Part shown: piece by piece, positions 31,374 to 39,608 of the stretch
Numbering within the stretch: position 1 is the first letter of the stretch
Layout of the letters: every line of letters begins with the position of its first letter
Origin: Chlorobiaceae bacterium
GTDB taxonomy: Bacteria; Bacteroidota; Chlorobiia; Chlorobiales; Chlorobiaceae
Direction of reading: 5' to 3'
Length of the DNA: 64,000 nt
Assembly: GCA_013334335.1 (NCBI GenBank)
Contig: JAAXXR010000005.1
Location: forward strand, 1-64,000
The notes under the pieces: model-generated
The model's input: the letters and a program-made list of their open reading frames with translations, nothing else
What the model was told of the DNA's origin: nothing
Database searches by the model: none
Program-made: the position numbers and the translations under genes

Positions 31374-32981
31374 ATGCGTTTAGCTTTCTGGCTGTATGAA
31401 GGAACGGCGCTCCACGGCGTGAGCCGCGTGACCAACAGCATGAAGGGGGTCCATACGGTTTACCACGCGCCGCAGGGCGACGACTACATTACGGCCACCT
31501 ACACCATGCTCGAGCGTACGCCACAGTTCCCGAAGCTCTCCATCAGCGTCGTCCGTGGTCAGGACCTTGCCCGTGGCACATCGCGCCTGCCCAATACCGT
31601 CAAACAGGTCGAGGAGCACTACAACCCTGAGCTGATCGTGGTTGCCCCAAGCTGCAGCACGGCGCTCCTCCAGGAGGATCTCGGCCAGATGGCGCGCTCT
31701 TCGGGGGTTTCGCCCGAGAAAATCATGGTCTACGCGGTCAACCCCTTCAGGGTCAGCGAGAACGAAGCCGCCGAAGGGCTCTTCACCGAGCTGGTGAAGC
31801 GGTACGCCGCCGATTGCCCGAAAACCGAGAGGCCTTCGGTCAACCTGCTCGGGTTCACCTCGCTCGGGTTCCACCTCCGCTCGAACCTGACCAGCCTCCG
31901 CCGCATGCTCACGACGCTCGGCGTCGAGGTCAACGTCACGGCGCCATGGGGGGCGGGGATCGATGACCTCAAAAAGCTGCCGGCTGCCTGGCTGAACATC
32001 GCGCCGTTTCGTGAAATCGGCCTCAACGCCGCCGATTACCTGAAAGAGACCTTCAGCATGCCGGCGATCACCCTGGCTCCGATCGGCGTTCAGGGGACCA
32101 TGAGCTGGTTGAATTCGATCATCGAGGAGATCAATAAAATTGCGGCAGAACGCGGTGTGGCGCCGGTCTGCATGCCTGAACTCAGGAAGTTCTCGTTCGA
32201 CGGACAGAGCGCGCCGAGCGGGGTGCCCTGGTTCGCGAGGACGGCAGACATGGAGAGCTTCAGCAACAAGCGCGCGTTTGTGTTCGGCGACGCCACCCAG
32301 GTGGTGGGCGTGACGAAATTCCTCAAGGACGAACTCGGCATGCAGATCATCGGCGCCGGCACCTACCTGCCGAGTCAGGCCGACTGGGTCCGTTCGCAAC
32401 TCGAAGGTTACCTGCCGGGCGAACTCATGGTGACCGACAAGTTCCAGGAGGTCGCCCAGTTCATCGAGGAGGAGATGCCCGAACTGGTCTGCGGCACCCA
32501 GATGGAGCGGCACAGCTGCCGCAAGCTCGATGTGCCCTGCATGGTCATTTCGACTCCGACGCATATCGAAAACCATCTGCTCGGCTACTACCCGTTCTTC
32601 GGTTTCGACGGTTCCGACATCATTGCCGACAGGGTCTATACCTCGGCAAAGCTCGGCCTTGAGAAGCACCTGATCGATTTCTTCGGAGATGCAGGACTCG
32701 AATACGAGGAGCCCGGGATGGCCGACGTTTCTTCAATCGGCACGCCCATGTCGCACGCCGCCGAGGCGGTGCCGCCTTCGCCGGATGAACCGTCGATGCA
32801 GCCGCAGTCGCTCAACGGCGAAATGAGCTGGACCGGTGAAGCCGAGAAGATGTTGAACAAGGTACCCTTCTTCGTTCGCAAGAAGGTTCGCAAGAATACC
32901 GAGAATTTCGCCCGTGAGATCGGTGAGCCGGTCATTTCAGCCGAGGTGTTCCGGAAAGCGAAGGAGCATCTTGGGGGGTGA
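31374..32981 (+). CDS. bchB: Light-independent protochlorophyllide reductase subunit B
   Basis: 535 residues. Asp36 (APQGDDY) is present, the residue that in other BchB proteins replaces a cysteine ligand of the NB cluster. The nitrogenase-like fold is followed by the C-terminal segment of the BchB family ([21 protein letters not shown]...[13 protein letters not shown]). It starts 28 bases after bchN. A palindromic interval of 154 bases separates it from bchL, unlike the tight bchN-bchB junction. Confidence 0.97.
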   Translation: MRLAFWLYEGTALHGVSRVTNSMKGVHTVYHAPQGDDYITATYTMLERTPQFPKLSISVVRGQDLARGTSRLPNTVKQVEEHYNPELIVVAPSCSTALLQEDLGQMARSSGVSPEKIMVYAVNPFRVSENEAAEGLFTELVKRYAADCPKTERPSVNLLGFTSLGFHLRSNLTSLRRMLTTLGVEVNVTAPWGAGIDDLKKLPAAWLNIAPFREIGLNAADYLKETFSMPAITLAPIGVQGTMSWLNSIIEEINKIAAERGVAPVCMPELRKFSFDGQSAPSGVPWFARTADMESFSNKRAFVFGDATQVVGVTKFLKDELGMQIIGAGTYLPSQADWVRSQLEGYLPGELMVTDKFQEVAQFIEEEMPELVCGTQMERHSCRKLDVPCMVISTPTHIENHLLGYYPFFGFDGSDIIADRVYTSAKLGLEKHLIDFFGDAGLEYEEPGMADVSSIGTPMSHAAEAVPPSPDEPSMQPQSLNGEMSWTGEAEKMLNKVPFFVRKKVRKNTENFAREIGEPVISAEVFRKAKEHLGG

Positions 32982-32992
32982 GCGTTTTTTCC

Positions 32993-33012
32993 CCCCGGGT
33001 TGAAACCCGGGG
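32993..33012. repeat. Intergenic palindrome, copy 2, in the bchB-bchL gap
   Basis: CCCCGGGTT-GA-AACCCGGGG, a perfect 9-bp stem, 11 bases after the bchB stop and again followed by CAAT. It lies just after GTTTTTTCC, so T residues are on the wrong side for a plus-strand terminator. It is the near-identical partner of the element at 22747-22766. Confidence 0.65.
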
Positions 33013-33044
33013 CAATTGAATTGTAAGAGACTCGAATGTCCGTC

Positions 33045-33062
33045 GTCCCGACATGTCGGGAC
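33045..33062. promoter_or_regulatory. Perfect 18-bp palindrome upstream of bchL
   Basis: GTCCCGACATGTCGGGAC is a perfect two-fold symmetric sequence, 73 bases before the bchL ATG. The shape suits a dimeric DNA-binding protein, or a tight hairpin in RNA. No regulator can be named from the sequence. Confidence 0.45.
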
Positions 33063-33135
33063 TCCTGAATCTGGGAATAGAAACCCGGTTGAAGAACGCT
33101 TGAAAATCGACTAACCTATTGAACTGGATTTCATC

Positions 33136-33966
33136 ATGAGCTTAGTATTGGCCGTATACGGAAAGGGTGGTATCGGAAAGAGCACAACCAGCGCAAACAT
33201 CTCGGCGGCACTCGCCCTCAAGGGGGCCAAGGTGTTGCAGATCGGTTGCGACCCGAAGCACGACAGCACTTTCCCGATTACCGGAAAGCTCCAGAAGACC
33301 GTCATTGAAGCCCTTGAAGAGGTCGACTTCCACCACGAGGAGCTGACCCCCGAAGATATCATCGAGACCGGGTTTGCCGGCATTGACTGCCTTGAGGCTG
33401 GCGGTCCGCCAGCAGGCAGCGGCTGCGGCGGTTACGTTGTCGGCGAATCGGTCACCCTGCTCCAGGAGATGGGGATGTATGACAAGTATGACGTCATTCT
33501 GTTCGACGTACTCGGCGACGTGGTGTGCGGTGGTTTCAGTGCACCGCTGAACTATGCCGATTACGCCGTCATCATCGCCACCAACGACTTTGACAGCATT
33601 TTCGCGGCCAACCGGCTCTGCATGGCCATCCAGCAGAAGAGCGTACGCTACAAGGTGCAGCTCGCCGGCATCGTGGCAAACCGAGTCGATTACACCACGG
33701 GCGGCGGGACCAACATGCTCGACCAGTTTGCTGAACAGGTCGGCACGCGCCTTCTCGCCAAGGTGCCCTACCATGAGCTTATCAGGAAGAGCCGTTTCGC
33801 AGGCAAGACCATATTTGCCATGGAGGACAGTGTCGAGGGCAAGACAGAGTGCCTGAAGCCGTATGACGAGATCGCGGACGATATCCTGTCGTCGCAGCCG
33901 ATCGCATCGGTGCCGAAGCCGATCGGCGACCGGGAGATCTTCGATATCGTCGGCGGCTGGCAATAA
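33136..33966 (+). CDS. bchL: Light-independent protochlorophyllide reductase iron-sulfur ATP-binding protein
   Basis: 276 residues. BchL is the NifH-like dimer that passes electrons to BchN-BchB with ATP hydrolysis. The P-loop is GKGGIGKST (from G9). Cluster ligands are C97 (GSGCGGY) and C131 (DVVCGGF), which bridge one [4Fe-4S] between two subunits. Switch II is FDVLGDVVC. It is separated from bchB by two palindromes; no bchH- or bchM-like gene follows directly. Confidence 0.98.
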   Translation: MSLVLAVYGKGGIGKSTTSANISAALALKGAKVLQIGCDPKHDSTFPITGKLQKTVIEALEEVDFHHEELTPEDIIETGFAGIDCLEAGGPPAGSGCGGYVVGESVTLLQEMGMYDKYDVILFDVLGDVVCGGFSAPLNYADYAVIIATNDFDSIFAANRLCMAIQQKSVRYKVQLAGIVANRVDYTTGGGTNMLDQFAEQVGTRLLAKVPYHELIRKSRFAGKTIFAMEDSVEGKTECLKPYDEIADDILSSQPIASVPKPIGDREIFDIVGGWQ

Positions 33967-34236
33967 GCTGGTCGGCGCAGACGAAACTCATGAAACGCCA
34001 AAACGGAAGCCGAGGACCACGTTCCCCCGGCAACCGTTTTGACGCTTCGACTGCCGAGCCACAGCTCGGCATTGTGCATTATATGATAACAAGGGAACAC
34101 GATACGCAGGCTTCTCAGCTGAGGTGAGCAATTGAAAAGCATATGAAGATGTGGCGCCTTTGGCGCCATGCCGAGCTGGAGCTCAGCGCTCCCAGGGAAA
34201 TAGCGTTCCAGGGGGATTACCCTGGACAGCCTCTGA

Positions 34237-34347
34237 AGTTATTCCGACCTGCTTGTCGCGGTTCACGAACCCATTGAGTCCATGGAATCCCACGAGGAAA
34301 AACTGTCGAAAGTGATCAGGGATGCGCGTCGATTCTTTGGGAGATAG
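34237..34347 (+). other. 36-codon open frame ending inside a terminator
   Basis: The frame directly follows a TGA. It encodes SYSDLLVAVHEPIESMESH then EEKLSKVIRDARRFFGR and TAG, amphipathic and charged like a real C-terminus. The only in-frame ATG is 34282 (21 codons). No SD is obvious. The stop lies in the loop of the terminator hairpin. It is either a very short gene or the 3' remnant of a lost gene. Confidence 0.35.
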
Positions 34348-34363
34348 GATTCTCCCTCTTTTT
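34339..34363 (+). terminator. Rho-independent terminator in the bchL downstream interval
   Basis: GGGAGA (34339-34344) pairs with TCTCCC (34351-34356), loop TAGGAT, then TCTTTTT. It closes the 36-codon frame and could also end the bchNBL transcript. Confidence 0.75.
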
Positions 34364-34468
34364 GCTCCCCGAACATGGGAGGAATGGTTAACAATTGTAT
34401 ATCTTTTTTTGTATGATCGGCCCGTTGCGGTCGCCTGTAATTATTAAAACGCTCTCAATGGAGGTGGC

Positions 34469-34816
34469 ATGAAAAAGGTTTTTCTTGTATTGGCGGGCAT
34501 GGTGGTGCTGGGCGGTTCGGCCCAGGCAAAACAGAAACCTGCTCCGGCTCCTGAGCTGCCGCGGCAGAGCATGATGATCTGTGACAATACGATGGGGTCG
34601 ATGTGCCCGACGATGGAGATGATGCCCGTCCTGCTCCAGGTGATGAAGCTGCAGCAGAAGCTCGATACGGGGGTATCGGGATCGGAAAGGAAGGAGATCA
34701 TTGCCGACAAGGGCAAACTGATCGACGAGCTCGATGCGGCGATGGTCAGGATGAAGAGCCTGCCGATGCCCTGCATCTCCCAGCCGATGCCGTGCGTGCC
34801 TCCTCCGAAGAAGTGA
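34469..34816 (+). CDS. Small exported Met/Cys-rich protein
   Basis: 115 residues with a clear signal peptide (MKKVFLVLAGMVVLGGSAQA, cleavage after AQA). The mature part of about 95 residues has roughly 12 methionines and 4 cysteines, clustered in SMMICDNTMGSMCPTMEMM and in a repeated PMPC motif (LPMPCIS, QPMPCVP). Between them lies a charged helix (KQQKLDTG... to LIDELDAAMVRMK). Met/Cys-rich periplasmic proteins sometimes bind copper or silver, which is an inference only. Strong SD (GGAGG) and a very strong terminator flank it, so it is an independent unit. Confidence 0.75.
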   Translation: MKKVFLVLAGMVVLGGSAQAKQKPAPAPELPRQSMMICDNTMGSMCPTMEMMPVLLQVMKLQQKLDTGVSGSERKEIIADKGKLIDELDAAMVRMKSLPMPCISQPMPCVPPPKK

Positions 34817-34849
34817 CCGGTCTTGTGGTTTCAATATGAGGCTGACTCG

Positions 34850-34890
34850 GGAACTCCGGGGGAACCGCATTCCCCCGGAGTTCCTGTTTT
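34850..34890 (+). terminator. Strong rho-independent terminator
   Basis: A perfect 15-bp stem: GGAACTCCGGGGGAA (34850-34864) with TTCCCCCGGAGTTCC (34870-34884), 5-base loop CCGCA, then TGTTTT. It ends transcription of the Met/Cys-rich gene. Confidence 0.92.
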
Positions 34891-35017
34891 ATGCCGCCCC
34901 CCTATGCGCCACCGTCCAGCCGAAGGAGCGCGTTCAGTCCTGAGGTGCGTTACTTGTCAGTAACAGTAACCGGTTACGCTTCCGTTGTATGCCTCAAGGC
35001 GTCAGGTCACGTCAGGT

Positions 35018-35590
35018 TCAGAAGGCGCAGGCGTACTTGCAGACGATGGCGTTGTCCTCCTTGCGGATATCCGGCCTGATGGTGGTCTCCTTGTCGACCA
35101 GTTCGCGGAGCAGGGCGGTGAATGTGCCGAGGTAGAAATTGCCGACCACCGGATGTGACGGGTAGGTGACTTTGACCGTGATGTTGGGATAGGGTTTGGA
35201 GCCATAACCGAACTCGCCGCTGCCGGCGAAGGTCCAGGCGTTCTTGCTGATAGCGAAGAGGAACATCTTGAACGCAAGGCCTGGAGGCAGCAACTTGACG
35301 ATCTTCTGAAAAGGGGCCGGAATTCTCACCCGGAGCAGGTATCTGGCCGTGCGCTCGCCCGACTCCTTAAGGATACCGGCCGTGGCCTTTTCGCCAATCT
35401 CCTGTTCGAGTGCCATCACCAGGGCGTGGAATTTCGATTCCTCGGTCATCTCCGTGGGCAGGTTGCCGATCCAGTGGCCCTGGCCGATTTTTCTGAGGAT
35501 CTCTTCGGCCTGTGATTTTCCGCATGCGGATTCGAGGGCGCCCACGGTCTGTATGATGGAGTTGGGTCCGATTCTGGATGGAGTACTCAT
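35018..35590 (-). CDS. bchJ: BchJ-like V4R-domain protein
   Basis: 190 residues. The C-terminal half is a V4R (4-vinyl-reductase-type) domain, seen in the AWTFAGSGEFGYGSKPYPNITVKV and HPVVGNFYLGTFTALLREL segments, with a cysteine in the last CKYACAF. Proteins called BchJ were once thought to be the vinyl reductase of bacteriochlorophyll synthesis; in Chlorobaculum that role belongs to another enzyme (BciA), and BchJ is thought to bind or carry pigment intermediates. It is transcribed 21 bases after the lipoprotein gene. Confidence 0.85.
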   Translation of the reverse strand: MSTPSRIGPNSIIQTVGALESACGKSQAEEILRKIGQGHWIGNLPTEMTEESKFHALVMALEQEIGEKATAGILKESGERTARYLLRVRIPAPFQKIVKLLPPGLAFKMFLFAISKNAWTFAGSGEFGYGSKPYPNITVKVTYPSHPVVGNFYLGTFTALLRELVDKETTIRPDIRKEDNAIVCKYACAF

Positions 35591-35611
35591 GTGATGGTCG
35601 GTGATCTTGTT

Positions 35612-37390
35612 TCAGCGTTTACGACGTTGTTTGCGAACCGGAGGCGCCTCTGTTGAGGTGGCGGGTTGCGTTTTTCCAGAGGGAATGCGGAATGCAGGCA
35701 CTTCGGTGGTCCAGCCTTGGCGGACGTTGGCCGTCATTGCGAAGAACGGGGTGGCCGTTCTGAACGGTTCGAGCGATCCGGCGTCCCACTCGTTTATAGT
35801 GCCGGAAGTTTTGCCGGAGTCGGGGACGAATGCGAAAATGGTATAGCTTCCGGGCGGGAGATTGCGGAACGCGTAGCTGAAGCCACCTCCGGCCGACGGT
35901 TGGACGGTGGTGCGGAAGACGGTCGTCGTCCCTGCCCGGCGTGCTTCGACGACAGCGGCTGCCGTCGTGGTGCCGGTTCCGGTGATCTCCCCATACTGTT
36001 CCGGACCTGCCGAGCTGAAGCGTGAAACCAGCAGGGTGTCATTGCCCCTGGCGCCTGCGAGCGTGGTGATCAGCGCCGGATGGACGGCGACCCGATAGTC
36101 GGCCCCAGGTTCAAAGCCGGCGTCAGGCCTGACAAGCCACGTCCTGTGGTCATACCGTGAAACGGTGATCGGGAGCGGCTGTTCGCCGGATTTTCGTATT
36201 GCCGAGAGCGCAACGGCTTTTCTGACCGAGCTCTCTTCGACCGGCAGGTTGGTTTGCACTTCAATACACGGGCCGGCATCCGGGCGTACCATGTCCAGCA
36301 GGGCGTTCACGGCTTTGTCCGGCGGGAGGATGGTGACTGAAAGTTTCGGCCAGGTGACAGATCTCATGCCTCCGACGAAGGTCAGCTCCTGCGGCTTGCC
36401 TCGGGTGGTGCCGGGAGAGACGGTGAGCGTGTACTGCGATTTCGGGTTCATGACGCCGGTCAGCAGCCTGAAGGTGGACTCCTCTTCGCCGCGGTTAGCA
36501 CCGAAAAACCCCAGCACCGGGAGGGGTGAACCGTCCGACTGTTCGCGGATGGAGATGGTCGAGATATCCAGGGAGCGGGTCGTTACCGGACGGTTGAAGG
36601 TGATCTCGATCTCTCGAGTGTTCACCGGTCGTGCCGATCGGATCGAGACCTCCGTGGTGTCGCCGGATGCGAGACGGACGGAGATGTCGCGCTCTCCGGT
36701 GCTCAATGAGGCGTGTCCGGTGACGCCGAAATCCTCTTTGTTGCGGTCGAAACGGAAGTTTGCGTTTTTGTCGTCAATGGCGACGATGCGGTAATTGCCC
36801 GGAGCGAGGCTTTCGAAACGGAAGTTGCCGGAGGCCTCGGTCTGGGTGGCGTAATCCGGGGTCGAGGGCAGCGAGTCGGGCGGCGACGCGTTCGAGGGAT
36901 CAAGGTTGAAGGCCATGACCGTGATGTTCGGGGCTGGTGCGAGCCTTCGGGCCCAGACGTTGCCTTCGAGCGTGCCGGTGTCGATCGTCGACCCGGTTGA
37001 GAACGGCAGCGACCAGTTGGTGGCGAGTTCGTTGCCGTAGAAGCTTTTCAGTGATTTCCTCAGGGTGATGGTATAGGTCTTCGCAGGACGCAATGGAGCG
37101 GTCAGTCGTATCTCGGCCTCCCTGCCATGCATGACGAGTTCATACTCCTTGATGACCGGGGAGAATATCAGGGACTTTTTCAGTTCCGCCGCGGTGACGT
37201 ACCGGTTGAACTTGATGCGGATGCTCTCTGTCGCGACGTTGAGCGATCCGGGTTCCGGGGATGACGCCGTAACAGCGAGCGGAGCGGTATCCGGAGGGCC
37301 GCCAGTCGGGGGCCGGTCGACTGCGCATGCTCCGGTGAAGATCGGGATGCAGAGTATTGCCAGGAGTTTCAGGCCGGGAAATCGTTTCAC
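35612..37390 (-). CDS. Lipoprotein with N-terminal Ig-like (Big_5) domain
   Basis: 592 residues. Signal and lipobox end in PIFTGACAVDRPPTGGPPD, so the mature protein is probably lipid-anchored at Cys22. An Ig-like domain of the Big_5 type follows (VTASSPEPGSLNVATESIRIKFNR to ATNWSLPFST), then beta-rich repeats including carboxypeptidase-regulatory-like parts (FRFESLAPGNYRIVAIDDKNANFRFD and FSYAFRNLPPGSYTIFAFVPD). Such lipoproteins are common in Bacteroidetes and Chlorobi, with poorly known roles. The upstream gene of a pair with bchJ. Confidence 0.85.
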   Translation of the reverse strand: MKRFPGLKLLAILCIPIFTGACAVDRPPTGGPPDTAPLAVTASSPEPGSLNVATESIRIKFNRYVTAAELKKSLIFSPVIKEYELVMHGREAEIRLTAPLRPAKTYTITLRKSLKSFYGNELATNWSLPFSTGSTIDTGTLEGNVWARRLAPAPNITVMAFNLDPSNASPPDSLPSTPDYATQTEASGNFRFESLAPGNYRIVAIDDKNANFRFDRNKEDFGVTGHASLSTGERDISVRLASGDTTEVSIRSARPVNTREIEITFNRPVTTRSLDISTISIREQSDGSPLPVLGFFGANRGEEESTFRLLTGVMNPKSQYTLTVSPGTTRGKPQELTFVGGMRSVTWPKLSVTILPPDKAVNALLDMVRPDAGPCIEVQTNLPVEESSVRKAVALSAIRKSGEQPLPITVSRYDHRTWLVRPDAGFEPGADYRVAVHPALITTLAGARGNDTLLVSRFSSAGPEQYGEITGTGTTTAAAVVEARRAGTTTVFRTTVQPSAGGGFSYAFRNLPPGSYTIFAFVPDSGKTSGTINEWDAGSLEPFRTATPFFAMTANVRQGWTTEVPAFRIPSGKTQPATSTEAPPVRKQRRKR

Positions 37391-37528
37391 GAATTGTCTC
37401 CCTTCGGTGAGTTGAAGGATAGGGGGGCGCCTAAATTGTTTCTCAGCGTGAAAATTCTTAAATTAAAAACTGAGGGTATTCTATGAAAGCCTTTTGTTGA
37501 AAAAAATATAGCTCATATTGTGCGATAG

Positions 37529-38995
37529 ATGGCCAGAAGAAATTTCAAGGTTCTTTATGTCTCTGGCGAAGTTTCTCCTTTTATAAGGGTCAGTTCGCTG
37601 GCCGATTACATGGCGTCCTTTCCCCAGGCTCTCGAGGAAGAGGGTTTCGAGGCGCGGATCATGATGCCCAAGTACGGCATTATCAACGACCGGAAGTTTC
37701 GTCTTCATGATGTGCTTCGTCTGTCAGATATAGAAGTGCGCCTGAAGGAGAAAAGCGACATGCTGCATGTGAAGGTTACCGCCCTTCCGTCCAGCAAGAT
37801 CCAGACCTATTTTCTCTACAACGAGAAATATTTCAAGCGGAACGGTCTTTTTTCCGACATCCAGCTTGGCGGAGACCATAAGGGAAGCGCCGAAAAGCTG
37901 ATCTTTTTCAGCGTCGGCGTGATGGAGACGCTTGTCCGCCTCGGCTGGCAACCGGACATCATTCACTGCCATGACTGGCATGCCGGACTTGTGCCGTTGC
38001 TGCTCAAAACCCGCTATGCCCAGCACGACTATTTCAAGAAGGTGAAGGTCGTCCAGACCATCCATAACGTCTACCGCCAGGGTGTTTTTCAGTCGAAGGT
38101 TTTCCAGAAGTACCTTCCCGACGACGTCTACTCGGGGCTTGTGTTGCAGGGCGAGGATGTCAACCTGCTCGCCACCGGAGTGAAGTATGCAGACCTGGTG
38201 ACGACCACCTCGAAGCGGTATGCCCACGACATCTCCCACGACGGAGACCTCTCCTGCGGACTCGACAGCCTGCTGCTGTCCCGAGGTGAGCGGTTCCACG
38301 GGATCCGCAACGGCATAGACACCCGGCAGTGGAACCCCCTGACCGACAAGCTGATCAAGAAACGTTTCGGCGTCGAACAGCCCGAAATAAAGCTCGAGGA
38401 CAAGAAGGTGCTCATCGAGGAGCTTGGCCTGCCGTTCGACGAGAACACGCCGGTTGTTGGTGTCGCAGCCAACTTTGACGCGTTCCAGGGTGTGGAGCTT
38501 CTGAAGGCGGCGCTTTCGGGACTGCTCGCGATGGATCTGCAACTGGTGGTTTTCGGCTCCGGCGACAAGGAGTACGAGCAGGTGTTCCAGCAGGCGGCCG
38601 AGGAACATCCGGAAAAAATGGCCCTGAGGACCGAGTTCACCGATGCCTTTTTCCATCAGATGATGGCAGGCCTTGATATCCTCGTCATGCCTTCCAGGGT
38701 AGAGGCCTGCGGCATGGTCCAGATGTTTGCCATGACCTACGGCACCGTACCGGTGGCCTATGCCGGCGGCGGCATTGTCGAGACCATCGATGAGGTGGAG
38801 GGAGACAAGGGTACCGGATTCGTGTTCCATGACTATACGCCCGAATCGCTGCTGGAAAAGCTCTCCGAAGCGCTTGCGCTCTATGCCGATCGTGACCGTT
38901 GGGGCGCGCTCGTGCTCGAGGACATGAACCGCGATTTTTCATGGAAAAGCTCCGCGGAGGAGTATGGCGAGCTCTACCGTCAACTTCTGGGGTAG
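37529..38995 (+). CDS. glgA: Glycogen/starch synthase, GlgA type
   Basis: 488 residues, GT5 glycosyltransferase adding ADP-glucose to glycogen. Both Rossmann halves are present: HCHDWHAGLVPLLLKT in the N-terminal half and MPSRVEACGMVQMFAMTYGTVPV near the C-terminal active site. The N-terminal KTGGL motif, whose lysine binds ADP-glucose in well-studied members, is replaced by RVSSLADYM. The start ATG has no SD, and TTGTTG-16-TATTGT (37494-37521) is a promoter-like pair close to it. A GmhB-like phosphatase follows 7 bases after the stop. Confidence 0.88.
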   Translation: MARRNFKVLYVSGEVSPFIRVSSLADYMASFPQALEEEGFEARIMMPKYGIINDRKFRLHDVLRLSDIEVRLKEKSDMLHVKVTALPSSKIQTYFLYNEKYFKRNGLFSDIQLGGDHKGSAEKLIFFSVGVMETLVRLGWQPDIIHCHDWHAGLVPLLLKTRYAQHDYFKKVKVVQTIHNVYRQGVFQSKVFQKYLPDDVYSGLVLQGEDVNLLATGVKYADLVTTTSKRYAHDISHDGDLSCGLDSLLLSRGERFHGIRNGIDTRQWNPLTDKLIKKRFGVEQPEIKLEDKKVLIEELGLPFDENTPVVGVAANFDAFQGVELLKAALSGLLAMDLQLVVFGSGDKEYEQVFQQAAEEHPEKMALRTEFTDAFFHQMMAGLDILVMPSRVEACGMVQMFAMTYGTVPVAYAGGGIVETIDEVEGDKGTGFVFHDYTPESLLEKLSEALALYADRDRWGALVLEDMNRDFSWKSSAEEYGELYRQLLG

Positions 38996-39002
38996 GATTA
39001 CT

Positions 39003-39599
39003 ATGCCGCAGAAGGTGAGGGTGCTGTTTCTCGACAGGGACGGAACGATCAACCGGGATCTGGGAACCTACGTCACGACGCGTGAGGATTTCGTGCTCAT
39101 CGACCGTGTCGATGAGGCGATCTCGATTGCCAGGGCCTCCGGTTTCAGGATCGTGATCGTCACCAATCAGGCGGGGATTGCCCGTGGCATCGTCACCCCC
39201 GAGCAGGTTGAGGACGTGAACAACTACCTCAACGAACTGCTCGCGATGCAAGGCACCTTCTATGACCGCTGCTACTATTGCCCGTCGCATCCCGACTATC
39301 CCCATCCCGACTACGACCGCTTCAATGATTGCCGGAAACCTTCGCCCCTCATGGTCGAGCAGGCTATCGCCGATTTCCTGCTCGAAGGGATCGAGGTGGA
39401 CAAATCCGAATCTTTCTTCATCGGTGACAAACTGCTCGATGTCGAGTGCGGACTTCGCGCCGGACTGCGGCCGATCCTGGTGCGCACCGGTCATAACGAG
39501 GAGGCGCTCTGCATCAAGCGCGGCGTCGTTCCCGAACATGTCGCCGACGACCTGTATCATGCCGTCGCCAACTATATCCTCCCGGCGATCATTCGCTGA
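39003..39599 (+). CDS. HAD-family heptose bisphosphate phosphatase (GmhB-like)
   Basis: 198 residues from ATG 39003. Motif I is LFLDRDGTIN, motif II includes VTNQAGIARG, and motifs III/IV are KPSPLM and GDKLLDVECG. The zinc loop of GmhB is seen as CYYCPSHPDYPHPDYDRF followed by a cysteine (NDCRKP). The family dephosphorylates D-glycero-D-manno-heptose 1,7-bisphosphate for lipopolysaccharide core, or histidinol phosphate. Coupled to glgA and hemW by short gaps, in a mixed operon. Confidence 0.85.
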   Translation: MPQKVRVLFLDRDGTINRDLGTYVTTREDFVLIDRVDEAISIARASGFRIVIVTNQAGIARGIVTPEQVEDVNNYLNELLAMQGTFYDRCYYCPSHPDYPHPDYDRFNDCRKPSPLMVEQAIADFLLEGIEVDKSESFFIGDKLLDVECGLRAGLRPILVRTGHNEEALCIKRGVVPEHVADDLYHAVANYILPAIIR

Positions 39600-39608
39600 A
39601 GGTGACGC

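Larger units (their letters stand above)
33967..34468. other. Non-coding interval after bchL with palindromes and a small open frame
   Basis: About 500 bases. Contents seen: a GCCGAG...CTCGGC hairpin near 34053-34068, TGGCGCC-TTT-GGCGCCA (34152-34168), a 36-codon open frame ending in a terminator (34237-34363), and an AT-rich leader of the next gene. The phrase around 34170-34196 (GAGCTGGAGCTCAGCGCTCCCAGG) looks like palindromic intergenic repeats found in several genomes; that is an impression, not a match. Confidence 0.55.

Noticed and set aside
32982-33135. Terminator ending the bchN-bchB transcript
   Set aside because: The bchB-bchL gap has stable palindromes, but T residues precede the first stem and none follow, so a plus-strand intrinsic terminator is not supported.
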